Source: Pedobacter frigiditerrae
GTDB lineage: Bacteria; Bacteroidota; Bacteroidia; Sphingobacteriales; Sphingobacteriaceae
Reading direction: 5' to 3'
Assembly: GCF_032678705.1 (NCBI RefSeq)
Contig: NZ_JAVTSS010000002.1
Span: 434,001 to 498,000 of the forward strand
Length of the DNA stretch: 64,000 bases
Numbering within the stretch: the stretch's first letter is position 1; every line of letters starts with the position of its first letter. The notes below the pieces were generated by a model. That model worked only from the letters and a program-made list of their open reading frames with translations, searched no databases and had not been told where the DNA came from. The translations under genes and the position numbers were made by a program. Below, in pieces: positions 17,183 through 24,804 of the stretch.

Positions 17183-19957
17183 ATGAAAACGCTCCTTATT
17201 AACTTCATTATCTTAATAACTATCATAAGTGGCGTACAAGCTCAACAGGCTGTTCCCTTATTAGAAAAAATTAAATCACATAGTGAAAAATTGCCCATAG
17301 AAAAGCTTTACCTCTCTTTTGATAAACCGTACTACAATACCGGAGATACACTTTGGTTTAAAAGCTTTTTGCTAAATGGAGATCATACCCTAAACAATCG
17401 TACCGATAAAATATATGTAGAGCTATTTAATGATAGTTTAGTATTTGTGGAAAGCAGGGTGATTGCCTTAAACAATGGTTTGGGCTATGGTGATTTTGCC
17501 CTACAGAAAAAATTCAGGGAAGGCACTTATACCATTAGGGCTTACAGCAATTGGCAACAGAATTTTGGTAGTCGGTACTATTTTCAAAAAAGTTTATACA
17601 TAGGCAAAGCCGATGAAAAAACTTGGCTATTAGATTCATATCAAAAACTGAATATCTCCACATCAAAATCAACAATAGATTTAAAATTAAGAATTACAAA
17701 TATTAAAAATGAGGCCGCTGGGCTAAAAGATGTTGAGATTCATTTAATGAATGGAAAAAAAAGATTAATGAAAGCTGATTTTCAGACGAGCATTGATGGA
17801 TTAATTGAAACACAAATTCCATTAGGTGATAATAAATTAAATGAGAAATATAGCTTCATCATCATTGATAAAAAAGATAATTCAAGAAAATTAACACTAC
17901 CACTAATCATACAAGACCTTGACCAGGTTGATTTGCAATTTATGCCAGAAGGAGGCTATATGGTTAATGATATATTTGGAAAGATTGCATTTAAGGCAAT
18001 AAATGCTGATGGCTTTGGCAAAGATATCATGGGTAAAATTGTGAATAGCAAAAATGAATTGTTAGCAGAATTAAAATCCTCACATAAAGGAATGGGAAGT
18101 TTTTATCTATTGCCACAAAAAGGAGAAAGTTATTTCGCAATCTATAGCCAGTCTGGTAAGGAACAGAAACAATTACTACCTATTGCGAGAGATGAAGGGA
18201 CTACATTAAGAATTGAACCATTTTCCATTAAAGATTCCCTATACATCTATATCAAGGCAAGCGAGACAAAAAGAGTGGAAAATTACACATTATTGGCTCA
18301 AGCTGGCAATGAAAACGTAATGACCACTACGTTAAGTTTAAAAAATGGTTTTATTGCCTTTAAAGTTCCAAAAAAAGACTTTCCAGACGGAATTATTCAT
18401 TTTACCTTATTCTCTCCAGATCAACAACCTTTAAATGAACGACAAGTATTTATTAATAGAAATCAAAAAATAAATGTTTCTATAACACCAAACAAGGGCA
18501 CATTTACTCAAAAAGATAGTGTTTCGTTAGAGATTTTAACCACTAAAGAAGATGGATTACCCTTAAGCGGTAGTTTCGCCATAACAGTAACCGATAATGG
18601 GCAGGTAAAACAAATTGAAGATGAAAACAATATAATTAGCCATTTTTTGTTGCAAAGTGATATCAAGGGGTTAATAGAAGAACCTGGGTGGTATTTTAAA
18701 AATAATGATCCTGCAACACTACAAGCGCTAGATCAACTATTGTTAACTCAGGCATGGGTTGGTTATAATTGGCCCGAAATATTAAAGCAGAACTTAATAC
18801 CATCTTTTAAAGCAGAAAAGGGAAATACAATAGAAGGAATATTAACCAACTTGGTAAAAAAACCTGTACCTAATATTAACCTTACTTTACTTTCTTTAGG
18901 TAGAAATATTTTGGTGATGGATACAGTTAGTAATTCTGAAGGAAAATTTATCTTCAAAGACTTACCTCTTGTAGATAGCGTTTCTTACACCATTAAGATA
19001 AAAAATGCTAAGGGTAAAACATCATCTGCCAATATTGCGCTTGATGAATTTATACCAGCAGCAGATATTACCACTTTTAACAATGTAAAACCTTGGTATG
19101 TTAATACGGATAGCACAACTTTGAATTATTACAAGGTTTCAGAAAAATTAAATGCCAAAACCCCAGAAAGGCTTCAATTAGAGGGAAACATGTTAAAAGA
19201 GGTTACCATAAAAGGCAAAGCAAAAACAGAAGCGTTCATGCAAACGAGTGCCTGGGACGCCAATCTAAAATTAAAAATTGATGAGGAAGAACTAAAAAAA
19301 ATGCCTCGAAAATCTTTGATGGACTTGCTAAAGGATAAAATTGATGGATTTACAATTGGAACTATTTGGGCAAACTTTTGTGACACAGGCTCCAGTCGTC
19401 ATAATTTTAGTAATTTCTTGGTTGGTGGTAAACTCATTTCTCACGTAATTGTTGATAATGTAAATACCTTGGCGCTTACGCAATATTTGGAAGATGATTA
19501 TAATGTTACAGGCATAAGTAAAACAAGTAAATACCCTGAAGTATTTGAGGTTAACAACTATATATTTAACCGATTAAGTGCACAAGATATTGTAGAGATT
19601 AATATTTATAAAGGTTGTGCTTATTATTTTTTAGACATTAAAACGCGTAGTGGAAAAGGGCCTTGGATTATCACTGCCAATGGTGTATATGTATTTAGAC
19701 CATTACCCTTATATATTTCAAAAGAATTTTATAGTCCAAAATATACAAGTCAAAATAACTCAACAGCAGATTACCGTTCAACCATTTTTTGGGATGCTAA
19801 TGTGGTTACTGATGAAAATGGCAAAGCAAAAGTATCCTTTTATACAGCCGATAAACCGAGCACTTATACCATAAAAATTGAAGGCATTGATTTATTTGGT
19901 AGATTTGGTTATCAAAAGAGTATCATTAAAGTCATCAACAAAACGGAATCTAAATAG
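17183..19957 (+). CDS. Macroglobulin-like protein with degenerate plug, paralog 7 (second subfamily)
   Basis: This 924-residue protein is a close sister of paralog 6, from which it is separated by 16 bases. It has a signal peptide ending near VQAQQ, EKLYLSFDKPYYNTGDTLWF, LQFMPEGGYMVNDIFG, a regulatory Ig domain (NTIEGILTNLVKKPVPN), a degenerate plug (QDIVEINIYKGCAYYFLDIK, then TRSGKGPWI) and a terminal FWDANVVTDENGKA and YTIKIEGIDLFG. The plug insertion is shorter than in paralog 6, which accounts for much of the length difference. It ends one base before the DUF1569 gene. Absence of a barrel makes transport on its own improbable. The protein is expected to be exported; its partner and substrate are unknown. 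Confidence 0.86.
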   Translation: MKTLLINFIILITIISGVQAQQAVPLLEKIKSHSEKLPIEKLYLSFDKPYYNTGDTLWFKSFLLNGDHTLNNRTDKIYVELFNDSLVFVESRVIALNNGLGYGDFALQKKFREGTYTIRAYSNWQQNFGSRYYFQKSLYIGKADEKTWLLDSYQKLNISTSKSTIDLKLRITNIKNEAAGLKDVEIHLMNGKKRLMKADFQTSIDGLIETQIPLGDNKLNEKYSFIIIDKKDNSRKLTLPLIIQDLDQVDLQFMPEGGYMVNDIFGKIAFKAINADGFGKDIMGKIVNSKNELLAELKSSHKGMGSFYLLPQKGESYFAIYSQSGKEQKQLLPIARDEGTTLRIEPFSIKDSLYIYIKASETKRVENYTLLAQAGNENVMTTTLSLKNGFIAFKVPKKDFPDGIIHFTLFSPDQQPLNERQVFINRNQKINVSITPNKGTFTQKDSVSLEILTTKEDGLPLSGSFAITVTDNGQVKQIEDENNIISHFLLQSDIKGLIEEPGWYFKNNDPATLQALDQLLLTQAWVGYNWPEILKQNLIPSFKAEKGNTIEGILTNLVKKPVPNINLTLLSLGRNILVMDTVSNSEGKFIFKDLPLVDSVSYTIKIKNAKGKTSSANIALDEFIPAADITTFNNVKPWYVNTDSTTLNYYKVSEKLNAKTPERLQLEGNMLKEVTIKGKAKTEAFMQTSAWDANLKLKIDEEELKKMPRKSLMDLLKDKIDGFTIGTIWANFCDTGSSRHNFSNFLVGGKLISHVIVDNVNTLALTQYLEDDYNVTGISKTSKYPEVFEVNNYIFNRLSAQDIVEINIYKGCAYYFLDIKTRSGKGPWIITANGVYVFRPLPLYISKEFYSPKYTSQNNSTADYRSTIFWDANVVTDENGKAKVSFYTADKPSTYTIKIEGIDLFGRFGYQKSIIKVINKTESK

Positions 19958-19958
19958 C

Positions 19959-20402
19959 ATGAAATCTTTATTCAACCCTCAAGAACGTCAAGAAATCATA
20001 GATCGCATTGCATCATTAAGCGAAGATAGTGAAAGAGAATGGGGCAAAATGTCGGCATCGCAAATGTTAGTACATGCACAAGCCCCAATAAAAGTTGGTA
20101 TTGGCGAATTGAAATTAAGTAGCAGCTTAATCTTTTTAATCTTAGGCCCCATCATTAAAAAGAAAATAATGAAGGAAGAACCTTTTGAGAAAAACCTGCC
20201 AACTCACAAAAGTTTTATAGTGAGCTACGATCCAAATTTAGAGGCCGAAAAACAAAACCTCATCAACTTAATTAACAAGTTCGATGCTCAAAAAGATAAC
20301 CTTGCCATTAAACATCCAATTTTTGGTAAAATGAGCACACAGCAGTGGGATGTTTTGTTATGGAAACATACCGATCACCACTTGCGCCAGTTTGGGGTTT
20401 AA
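19959..20402 (+). CDS. DUF1569 (DinB-superfamily-like) protein
   Basis: The protein has 147 residues from the ATG at 19959, one base after paralog 7 stops; an in-frame start at 19878 would lie inside paralog 7 and is rejected. The family features are WGKMSASQMLVHAQAP (about 27-42) near the N-terminus and MSTQQWDVLLWKHTDHHLRQ at the C-terminus. The histidines in these two motifs are placed as in DinB-like four-helix metal-binding proteins. No signal peptide is seen, although a short hydrophobic stretch (LIFLILGPII) lies mid-protein. The substrate is not known for this family. Its 3' end is contiguous with a copy of the 3' end of the Smr-domain gene (20406-20437). Confidence 0.82.
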   Translation: MKSLFNPQERQEIIDRIASLSEDSEREWGKMSASQMLVHAQAPIKVGIGELKLSSSLIFLILGPIIKKKIMKEEPFEKNLPTHKSFIVSYDPNLEAEKQNLINLINKFDAQKDNLAIKHPIFGKMSTQQWDVLLWKHTDHHLRQFGV

Positions 20403-20405
20403 ACT

Positions 20406-20437
20406 TTAAAAATTACCTCCGTTGCGCCAAAGCCAAA
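20406..20437. repeat. 32-bp perfect direct repeat, left copy (3'-end remnant of the Smr gene)
   Basis: This 32-bp stretch recurs exactly at 21515-21546. Read on the minus strand it encodes FGFGATEVIFK followed by a Val and a stop, i.e. the last residues of the Smr-domain protein encoded at 21508-22452. The lipoprotein gene lies between the copies. The arrangement is what is left when a DNA segment enters the 3' end of a gene and carries a replacement 3' end, or after a local tandem duplication. Confidence 0.9.
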
Positions 20438-20447
20438 TTTTCAATTG

Positions 20448-21350
20448 ATGAAAAAATCTACGCAAGCTGTTTTTAAAAAAGGCTTTTCTAAGCTTACCAT
20501 TTATATATTATTAACACTTTTTATTGTTGCCTGCCAACAGAAAAAAAATACAGAGCATACAGAATCAAAATTAAATGCTTGGAAGTTACTTAGTAAGAGT
20601 GGTAAGCTTAAAAAAACAGATACACTTATTTTTGCAGACCCACAGCTAGCTAAAATTGTAAAAGGAACGGAAGATCTTTTTACAACTTACGATACCATTA
20701 ATCTTTCTAAAAATTATTCTATAAATCAACTAAAGCTGAATAGAAAACTAATTGATGAACTTAAAACAATAGAGAAAGACAGTGTAGATGGTTTTGAAAT
20801 TACAGCAATACTTTCTAATCATATCCTTTCAAATATTGAGCGAATATTAAATTGGAAAAATGTCAGCCAATATGATTTAAGTCTTTTGTTAAAAAATCAT
20901 TTAATAACAGCCAAATCTCCAGATAATAAATTATATAGTTTTTCATTTGATGAAAGAACAGGTGGCACATATAGAAGTATGTTGAGTATTATTTATTACA
21001 ATATCGATAAGGGAGAACAAAAATTTAAACCTTTATTCGTTTCGAAAGAACAAGGGGACGATGTCTTTAACCCCGATGGTTATGGCACAATAGATACATT
21101 GCATACCAAGCAAGGTGTCAAATATCTATTAATAGGCAGTGTTGTTGGGTGTACAACATGTATTGGAAGCTATGTTGACTTTGTGCATTATAACAATGGG
21201 AAGTTCATAAAAGATTTTAATTATTCAGTAGGAACTCGAAGCAATAATACAAACATTCCTAATAGCGATTATGATGACGAAACGTCAGTTATTAATTATG
21301 ATAAAAAACTCAGGAGAATAAATATATATCATATTATACCAGTGATTTAA
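20448..21350 (+). CDS. Lipoprotein of unknown function, probably shortened by a frameshift
   Basis: This 300-residue protein is read from the ATG at 20448. The N-terminus has a basic stretch, a hydrophobic core and FIVACQQK, a usable lipobox with Cys at about residue 28, so an outer- or inner-membrane lipoprotein is likely. The body has no family I recognise; a CTTC motif (GCTTCIG) sits at about residue 228. The reading frame ends at 21350, but another frame remains open immediately downstream to 21511 and reads like a natural continuation (TSDLTQGCNCGINGTSDD). A single-base indel near 21325-21340 would join them into a protein of about 354 residues. The gene lies exactly between two 32-bp direct repeats, and no promoter is obvious. 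Confidence 0.7.
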   Translation: MKKSTQAVFKKGFSKLTIYILLTLFIVACQQKKNTEHTESKLNAWKLLSKSGKLKKTDTLIFADPQLAKIVKGTEDLFTTYDTINLSKNYSINQLKLNRKLIDELKTIEKDSVDGFEITAILSNHILSNIERILNWKNVSQYDLSLLLKNHLITAKSPDNKLYSFSFDERTGGTYRSMLSIIYYNIDKGEQKFKPLFVSKEQGDDVFNPDGYGTIDTLHTKQGVKYLLIGSVVGCTTCIGSYVDFVHYNNGKFIKDFNYSVGTRSNNTNIPNSDYDDETSVINYDKKLRRINIYHIIPVI

Positions 21351-21511
21351 CACAAGGATGTAATTGTGGCATTAATGGCACATCGGATGATGAATATACT
21401 GATGGGAGCAATGTTAACAAAACGCAAAGAATAAACTGCTCATATACTTTAAACGGAAAAACATTCAAGTTGACCAAAAAGAAATCAATCTTAATAAAAA
21501 GCGAAAATTAA
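21341..21511 (+). pseudogene. Out-of-frame C-terminal remainder of the lipoprotein gene
   Basis: In the frame starting at 21305 there is no stop until 21509-21511. The translated tail (SDLTQGCNCGINGTSDDEYT, then INCSYTLNGKTFKLTKKK) is polar, has three cysteines and looks protein-like rather than random. It has no start codon of its own with a signal. Its stop overlaps by three bases the stop of the convergent Smr gene. I interpret it as the displaced end of the upstream lipoprotein; a sequencing error is possible. Confidence 0.55.
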
Positions 21512-22452
21512 CTCTTAAAAATTACCTCCGTTGCGCCAAAGCCAAACTTTTCTTTTTGCGCATCCATAAAAGTTCGCACCTGCGGATGTTTGCTTATGGT
21601 TTTGTGAATGTGATGCCTTAATGTTCCATTCCCCACGCCATGTATAAATACAATTGAGGGCATTTGATGGACTATTGCAGCATCCAGCATTTGTTGAAAA
21701 TATGATAGTTGAATATCAATAATTTCAGCCTGACCTAAAAATTGATGATCGTCCCTTAGCTTTTCGATATGTAAATCTATTTCTGTTTTTGGTTGTGCAA
21801 CAACAGGTTTGGTAGACGGAGCTTTGAAAAAACTTTCTTTTAGTTTTTGTGCATCAATTAGCGGAACTGGCTCATCTAATTGTATCAGCCATGCGTATTT
21901 ATTAATTTCTGGGACTTGTTTTTTAGCACCACTAAAATCCTTTGCCTTAAATTTTCTGGTTAGGTTTATCGGATCTTTCGGCTTAATATTAGCCGTTGAG
22001 AAATATAAAACTTGAAAAATGAATTCTGGCCAAACTTCTAAATCTCCCAAGTTAGCACTGTATAGTTGCGTACTCGTTTTGGGTTGTATGGTACTTGCAA
22101 ATTCACCCTTATAAATCCCTTTCTTATCAGTTTTTAAACTTAGCAATAGCTGGTAAGAGGTATTATTTATCAACGTGAAATGGGCAACCGCACTTGCTTT
22201 TGAATCTTCGGCAACTGCCAAAAAAACGCCAATCTCTTTAAATTCTTCATCAACAATTACAGGCTTTTGATTATCACCCTGTGAAACAACCGTTGAATTA
22301 TGCCCGTGTACGTGGGTTAAATTACTTATCGCCACTGGAATTTCGAATCCATCTGTATCCGTTACACCTAATGTTAACGCATCAATTACACGAGTAACAT
22401 ATCCTTCTCTCTTTTCGTCTACAAAACGAACAAAATCACCTAGCTTGAACAT
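21508..22452 (-). CDS. DUF2027 and Smr-domain protein
   Basis: This 314-residue protein starts MFKLGDFVRFVDEKREGYVT, typical of the DUF2027 N-terminal region common in Bacteroidota and found beside MutS2-like Smr domains. A linker of beta-rich sequence follows. The C-terminal Smr domain has IDLHIEKL (about 225-232) and the nuclease-type loop HGVGNGTLRHHI (about 271-282). Stand-alone Smr domains are known or suspected endonucleases or nucleic-acid-binding modules; the exact role here is unknown. The 3' end is duplicated at 20406-20437, indicating that this gene's end is where the lipoprotein segment was inserted. fabH lies upstream on the same strand. Confidence 0.85.
   Translation of the reverse strand: MFKLGDFVRFVDEKREGYVTRVIDALTLGVTDTDGFEIPVAISNLTHVHGHNSTVVSQGDNQKPVIVDEEFKEIGVFLAVAEDSKASAVAHFTLINNTSYQLLLSLKTDKKGIYKGEFASTIQPKTSTQLYSANLGDLEVWPEFIFQVLYFSTANIKPKDPINLTRKFKAKDFSGAKKQVPEINKYAWLIQLDEPVPLIDAQKLKESFFKAPSTKPVVAQPKTEIDLHIEKLRDDHQFLGQAEIIDIQLSYFQQMLDAAIVHQMPSIVFIHGVGNGTLRHHIHKTISKHPQVRTFMDAQKEKFGFGATEVIFKS
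21515..21546. repeat. 32-bp perfect direct repeat, right copy (inside the 3' end of the Smr gene)
   Basis: Identical to 20406-20437. It encodes the last residues FGFGATEVIFK of the Smr-domain protein on the minus strand. The start-to-start distance to the left copy is 1109 bp, so recombination between them would remove the whole lipoprotein gene and leave both neighbours intact. Confidence 0.9.
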
Positions 22453-22501
22453 AAATTGTCTTATTGTTAAATTGCTTTATTGTTGTATACTGCAAATTGG
22501 T

Positions 22502-23548
22502 CTACCATCTAATCAGTGCGCTTGCCCAAGTAAACCCTGAGCCAAAAGCAGCAAGACAAACTAAATCGCCTTCCTTAATTTTACCAGCTTCCCAAGCTTC
22601 ACATAAGGCAATGGGTACAGATGCAGCTGTTGTATTTCCATATTTTTGAATATTATTAAAAACCTTATCGTCGCTTAGGCCTAACAGTTGTTGCACATAT
22701 TGGCTAATCCTCAAATTAGCTTGGTGTGGCACCAATAGATCAATATCCTCAGCTTTTAAATTATTCGCAGCTAGCGCTTCCCTAATTACTTCAGGAAATT
22801 TTACCACTGCTTTTTTAAACACCGCCGGGCCATCCATATAAGGCAAGGCGGCTCCACCCTCTAATTGTTCGGTTGTCATAAATAACCCGCCCAATTCTTG
22901 CTCAGGATAACCAGGTTTTTCGGGCATCCATTTATTTGCAGCTGCACCAGGATAAAACATCGCCAAAATCTCTGCATCAGCGCCATCGCTATGCAGGTGT
23001 GTACTTAAAATTCCTTGTCCTTCTTTTTTTGCTGGCTGTAAGACAACTGCCCCTGCTCCGTCTCCAAAAATTACAGATACATTGCGGCTACGGGTTTCAA
23101 AATCCATGGCAAACGAGTGTTTCTCTGAACCGACTACCAAAATGTTTTTATACATTCCAGTTTTGATGAATTGATCGGCAATGGATAAGGCATATAAAAA
23201 TCCAGAGCATTGGTTGCGAACATCAAGCGCTCCAATTTCCTTCATTTTCATTTCCCGTTGCAATAAAACACCACAACCTGGGAAATAATAATCTGGACTT
23301 AAAGTGGCGAAAATGATGAAATCTACATCTTGTGTGGTAATGCCAGCCCTTTCTATTGCAATTTTTGCTGCCTCAACCCCCATTGTGGTGGTGGTTTCTC
23401 CCAATCTATCCGCAAAGCGACGTTCCTTTATGCCGGTACGTTCTTGGATCCATTCATCATTTGTTTCCATGAAACGAGATAAATCATTATTGGTATACAC
23501 ATTCTTAGGAACATAATAACCAATGCCGGCGATTTTGGAACTTTGCAT
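22502..23548 (-). CDS. fabH: 3-oxoacyl-[acyl-carrier-protein] synthase III
   Basis: The protein has 348 residues with the ATG at 23548 (MQSSKIAGIGYYVPKN); an upstream in-frame TTG at 23569 is not needed. It catalyses the initiating condensation of an acyl-CoA with malonyl-ACP in type II fatty-acid synthesis. The catalytic triad is visible: Cys114 in RNQCSGFLYA, His275 in LLVPHQANLR and Asn305 in KYGNTTAAS. The C-terminal AAFGSGFTWASALIRW is typical. A longer loop between residues about 200 and 240 is common in Bacteroidota homologs. A TACATTTG promoter-like box lies 18 bases upstream of the start. An alternative is a specialised KAS III for secondary metabolism, but there are no such neighbours. 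Confidence 0.93.
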   Translation of the reverse strand: MQSSKIAGIGYYVPKNVYTNNDLSRFMETNDEWIQERTGIKERRFADRLGETTTTMGVEAAKIAIERAGITTQDVDFIIFATLSPDYYFPGCGVLLQREMKMKEIGALDVRNQCSGFLYALSIADQFIKTGMYKNILVVGSEKHSFAMDFETRSRNVSVIFGDGAGAVVLQPAKKEGQGILSTHLHSDGADAEILAMFYPGAAANKWMPEKPGYPEQELGGLFMTTEQLEGGAALPYMDGPAVFKKAVVKFPEVIREALAANNLKAEDIDLLVPHQANLRISQYVQQLLGLSDDKVFNNIQKYGNTTAASVPIALCEAWEAGKIKEGDLVCLAAFGSGFTWASALIRW

Positions 23549-23566
23549 AAGTTTTAATTTGGATAA

Positions 23567-23574
23567 CAAATGTA
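23567..23574 (-). promoter_or_regulatory. Bacteroidota-type -7 promoter box (TACATTTG) for fabH
   Basis: On the minus strand the sequence reads TACATTTG, a full match to the TAnnTTTG -7 element of the Bacteroidota sigma factor, 18 bases before the fabH ATG. I see no clear TTTG -33 partner. Confidence 0.4.
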
Positions 23575-23579
23575 ATTAT

Positions 23580-23668
23580 TTTGGTTCATAGTCTATGGTT
23601 AATGGTCGATAGATAAATTGCTTACGAACTATTGCCATTGCCTACCAACTATGGGCTATTAACTACTA
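23580..23668. repeat. Decayed intergenic repeat (CTATGGTTAATGGTC-type)
   Basis: The gap between fabH and clpS is filled with permuted words such as CTATGGTTAATGGTC and CTATGGGCTATTAAC. The same vocabulary (CCATAGTCCATCAACC, GTTAATGGTTCATTG) recurs at 33142-33340. No coding potential is seen. Confidence 0.5.
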
Positions 23669-23678
23669 AAAATTTGTT

Positions 23679-23686
23679 TATTTTTG
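23679..23686 (+). promoter_or_regulatory. Possible -7 box (TATTTTTG) before clpS
   Basis: TATTTTTG fits TAnnTTTG but ends only four bases before the clpS ATG, which would give an almost leaderless transcript. It may be fortuitous in AT-rich DNA. Confidence 0.25.
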
Positions 23687-23690
23687 TACC

Positions 23691-23972
23691 ATGTCAACAG
23701 AAACAAAGGAAGAAACATTTACACTCGAAGAGATTTTAACCTCTTTAAAAACTGTTCATCGTTTAATATTATGGAACGATGATGTAAATACTTTCGAACA
23801 TGTGATTTGGTGCATGATGAAATACTTAGATTACAACGAGTCTCAAGCTGAAAAAATTGCTTGGGAAGTTCACAACAAAGGCAAATGCGCTGTACTAGAA
23901 GGTTCTTTTACAGAAATGGAAGTTTACAGAAAGATTTTACAACAAGAAGGATTAACAGTTTCTGTTGATTAA
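23691..23972 (+). CDS. clpS: ATP-dependent Clp protease adaptor ClpS
   Basis: This 93-residue protein has the compact ClpS fold. The signature LILWNDDVNTFEHVIWCMMK (about 25-44) contains the NDD motif that contacts the N-degron amino terminus, with the following Thr and the Met/hydrophobic residues of the binding pocket. The C-terminal half has AWEVHNKGKCAVLEGS, typical of the family. ClpS delivers N-end-rule substrates to ClpAP-type proteases (ClpC in Bacteroidota). It stands alone between fabH (divergent) and a toxin/antitoxin pair. The length is normal. Confidence 0.93.
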   Translation: MSTETKEETFTLEEILTSLKTVHRLILWNDDVNTFEHVIWCMMKYLDYNESQAEKIAWEVHNKGKCAVLEGSFTEMEVYRKILQQEGLTVSVD

Positions 23973-23984
23973 ATTATAACAATA

Positions 23985-24007
23985 TCAGTCTGAGCATAGT
24001 TGATGAC
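23985..24007. repeat. Dispersed repeat fragment (TCAGTCTGAGCATAGT type)
   Basis: This fragment downstream of clpS matches, with a few changes, the reverse complement of 55635-55660 (CTTCGACTACGCTCAGACTG). It belongs to the same loose family as the elements at 42309-42386 and 61995-62012. Confidence 0.5.
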
Positions 24008-24102
24008 TTTATTTTAAAGACAATCTCCCAATTTTTCTAGCAATTTGTAATCATAAAGGCTTACGAAGAGATTTTCAGTTGGTTTATGTACCCTAATTTT
24101 AA

Positions 24103-24519
24103 TTACTTTTTAAGTGTTTGCAAGTAACTTTCAGCATTCATCACTGGAATTAAAGCACTTTTAAAATCTTTTTCATTTCGGGTAATGATCAAGTCGCAAT
24201 TAGATGCGACTGCACTAAAGTATTGCATTGCATCCTCAAAATCTTTAAAATCAGAATTGATTGCTTTTTCGATAACTTCATCATCCATCGCAGAAATTGA
24301 ACACAACAATTTAAACCGTCTAATTTTTTCTAACGCAACCTTTGCATTTTCGTATTTAGTAAGCAGGTAATATGTTGTAGAAATTGAAGTGGGAGAAGTA
24401 TAAATTTTGATTTTCTTTTTATCTGCCAAAGTCAAAACCTTAGCTGCGGGCTTGTAATAAGTTTCCCTTTCACCCAAAAAATCAATCACAATATTTACGT
24501 CTAAAAAAATCTTTTGCAT
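24103..24519 (-). CDS. PIN-domain ribonuclease toxin (VapC-like)
   Basis: This 138-residue protein starts MQKIFLDVNIVIDFLGERE with the first PIN acidic residue at Asp7. The later acidic cluster DFKDFEDAMQYFSA (Asp96) and the terminal CDLIITRNEKDFKSA (Asp118) match the PIN active site; a clear mid-domain Glu is not obvious to me. PIN toxins cleave RNA when freed from their partner. The start codon follows directly on the stop of the upstream antitoxin gene with no gap, so the two are translated from one transcript. There is no hydrophobic segment. The RNA target cannot be read from the sequence. Confidence 0.85.
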   Translation of the reverse strand: MQKIFLDVNIVIDFLGERETYYKPAAKVLTLADKKKIKIYTSPTSISTTYYLLTKYENAKVALEKIRRFKLLCSISAMDDEVIEKAINSDFKDFEDAMQYFSAVASNCDLIITRNEKDFKSALIPVMNAESYLQTLKK

Positions 24520-24774
24520 TTATTGGTGTTTTGTGTCTAAAGAGTCGACGTACTCCTCTCTTAACTTTTTATATTCAGCTTCCACAGGAATGCTTTTCCC
24601 GCTTGAAATACTTTTTACAAAAGGTGAGATTTCAAAATCATCACTCTGTTCGCGTGTTAAGGAATCAAGATAATTTTCAATTAATCGTGACAAGCTCAAA
24701 TTTTTATTTGATGCATATTTCTTTGCTCGCTCAATTATGTTTTCATTAAGCTTTAATGTTAATTTCGAATCCAT
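24520..24774 (-). CDS. Antitoxin partner of the PIN toxin (DUF6364/ribbon-helix-helix-like)
   Basis: The protein has 84 residues from the ATG at 24774 (MDSKLTLKLNENIIERAKKY); an upstream extension in the same frame is AT-rich promoter DNA. The N-terminal 45 residues resemble DUF6364 or RHH antitoxins: a short beta strand (KLTLKL) followed by two helices (NENIIERAKKYASN and SLSRLIENYLDSL). The C-terminal half is acidic and Ser-rich, suited to wrapping the toxin. Its stop and the toxin start are adjacent. A palindrome centred near 24812 and a TATATTTG box at 24795-24802 lie upstream, consistent with autoregulation. Confidence 0.78.
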   Translation of the reverse strand: MDSKLTLKLNENIIERAKKYASNKNLSLSRLIENYLDSLTREQSDDFEISPFVKSISSGKSIPVEAEYKKLREEYVDSLDTKHQ

Positions 24775-24794
24775 AATAATTAAATTTATACGGA

Positions 24795-24802
24795 CAAATA
24801 TA
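24795..24802 (-). promoter_or_regulatory. -7 box (TATATTTG) of the toxin/antitoxin operon
   Basis: On the minus strand TATATTTG matches TAnnTTTG, 20 bases before the antitoxin ATG at 24774. The palindrome at 24809-24816 sits just upstream of it. Confidence 0.45.
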
Positions 24803-24804
24803 AT

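Noticed and set aside
1..19957. Reading the array proteins as complete TonB-dependent receptors
   Set aside because: Nothing resembling a 22-strand barrel follows the plug; only about 70-100 residues with an A2M-like pattern remain.
19878..19958. Earlier start of the DUF1569 gene inside paralog 7
   Set aside because: It would overlap the upstream gene by about 80 bases, while the ATG at 19959 gives the family's usual N-terminus.
20406..21546. Insertion sequence between the 32-bp repeats
   Set aside because: There is no transposase or integrase gene and no terminal inverted repeat; the single gene is a lipoprotein.
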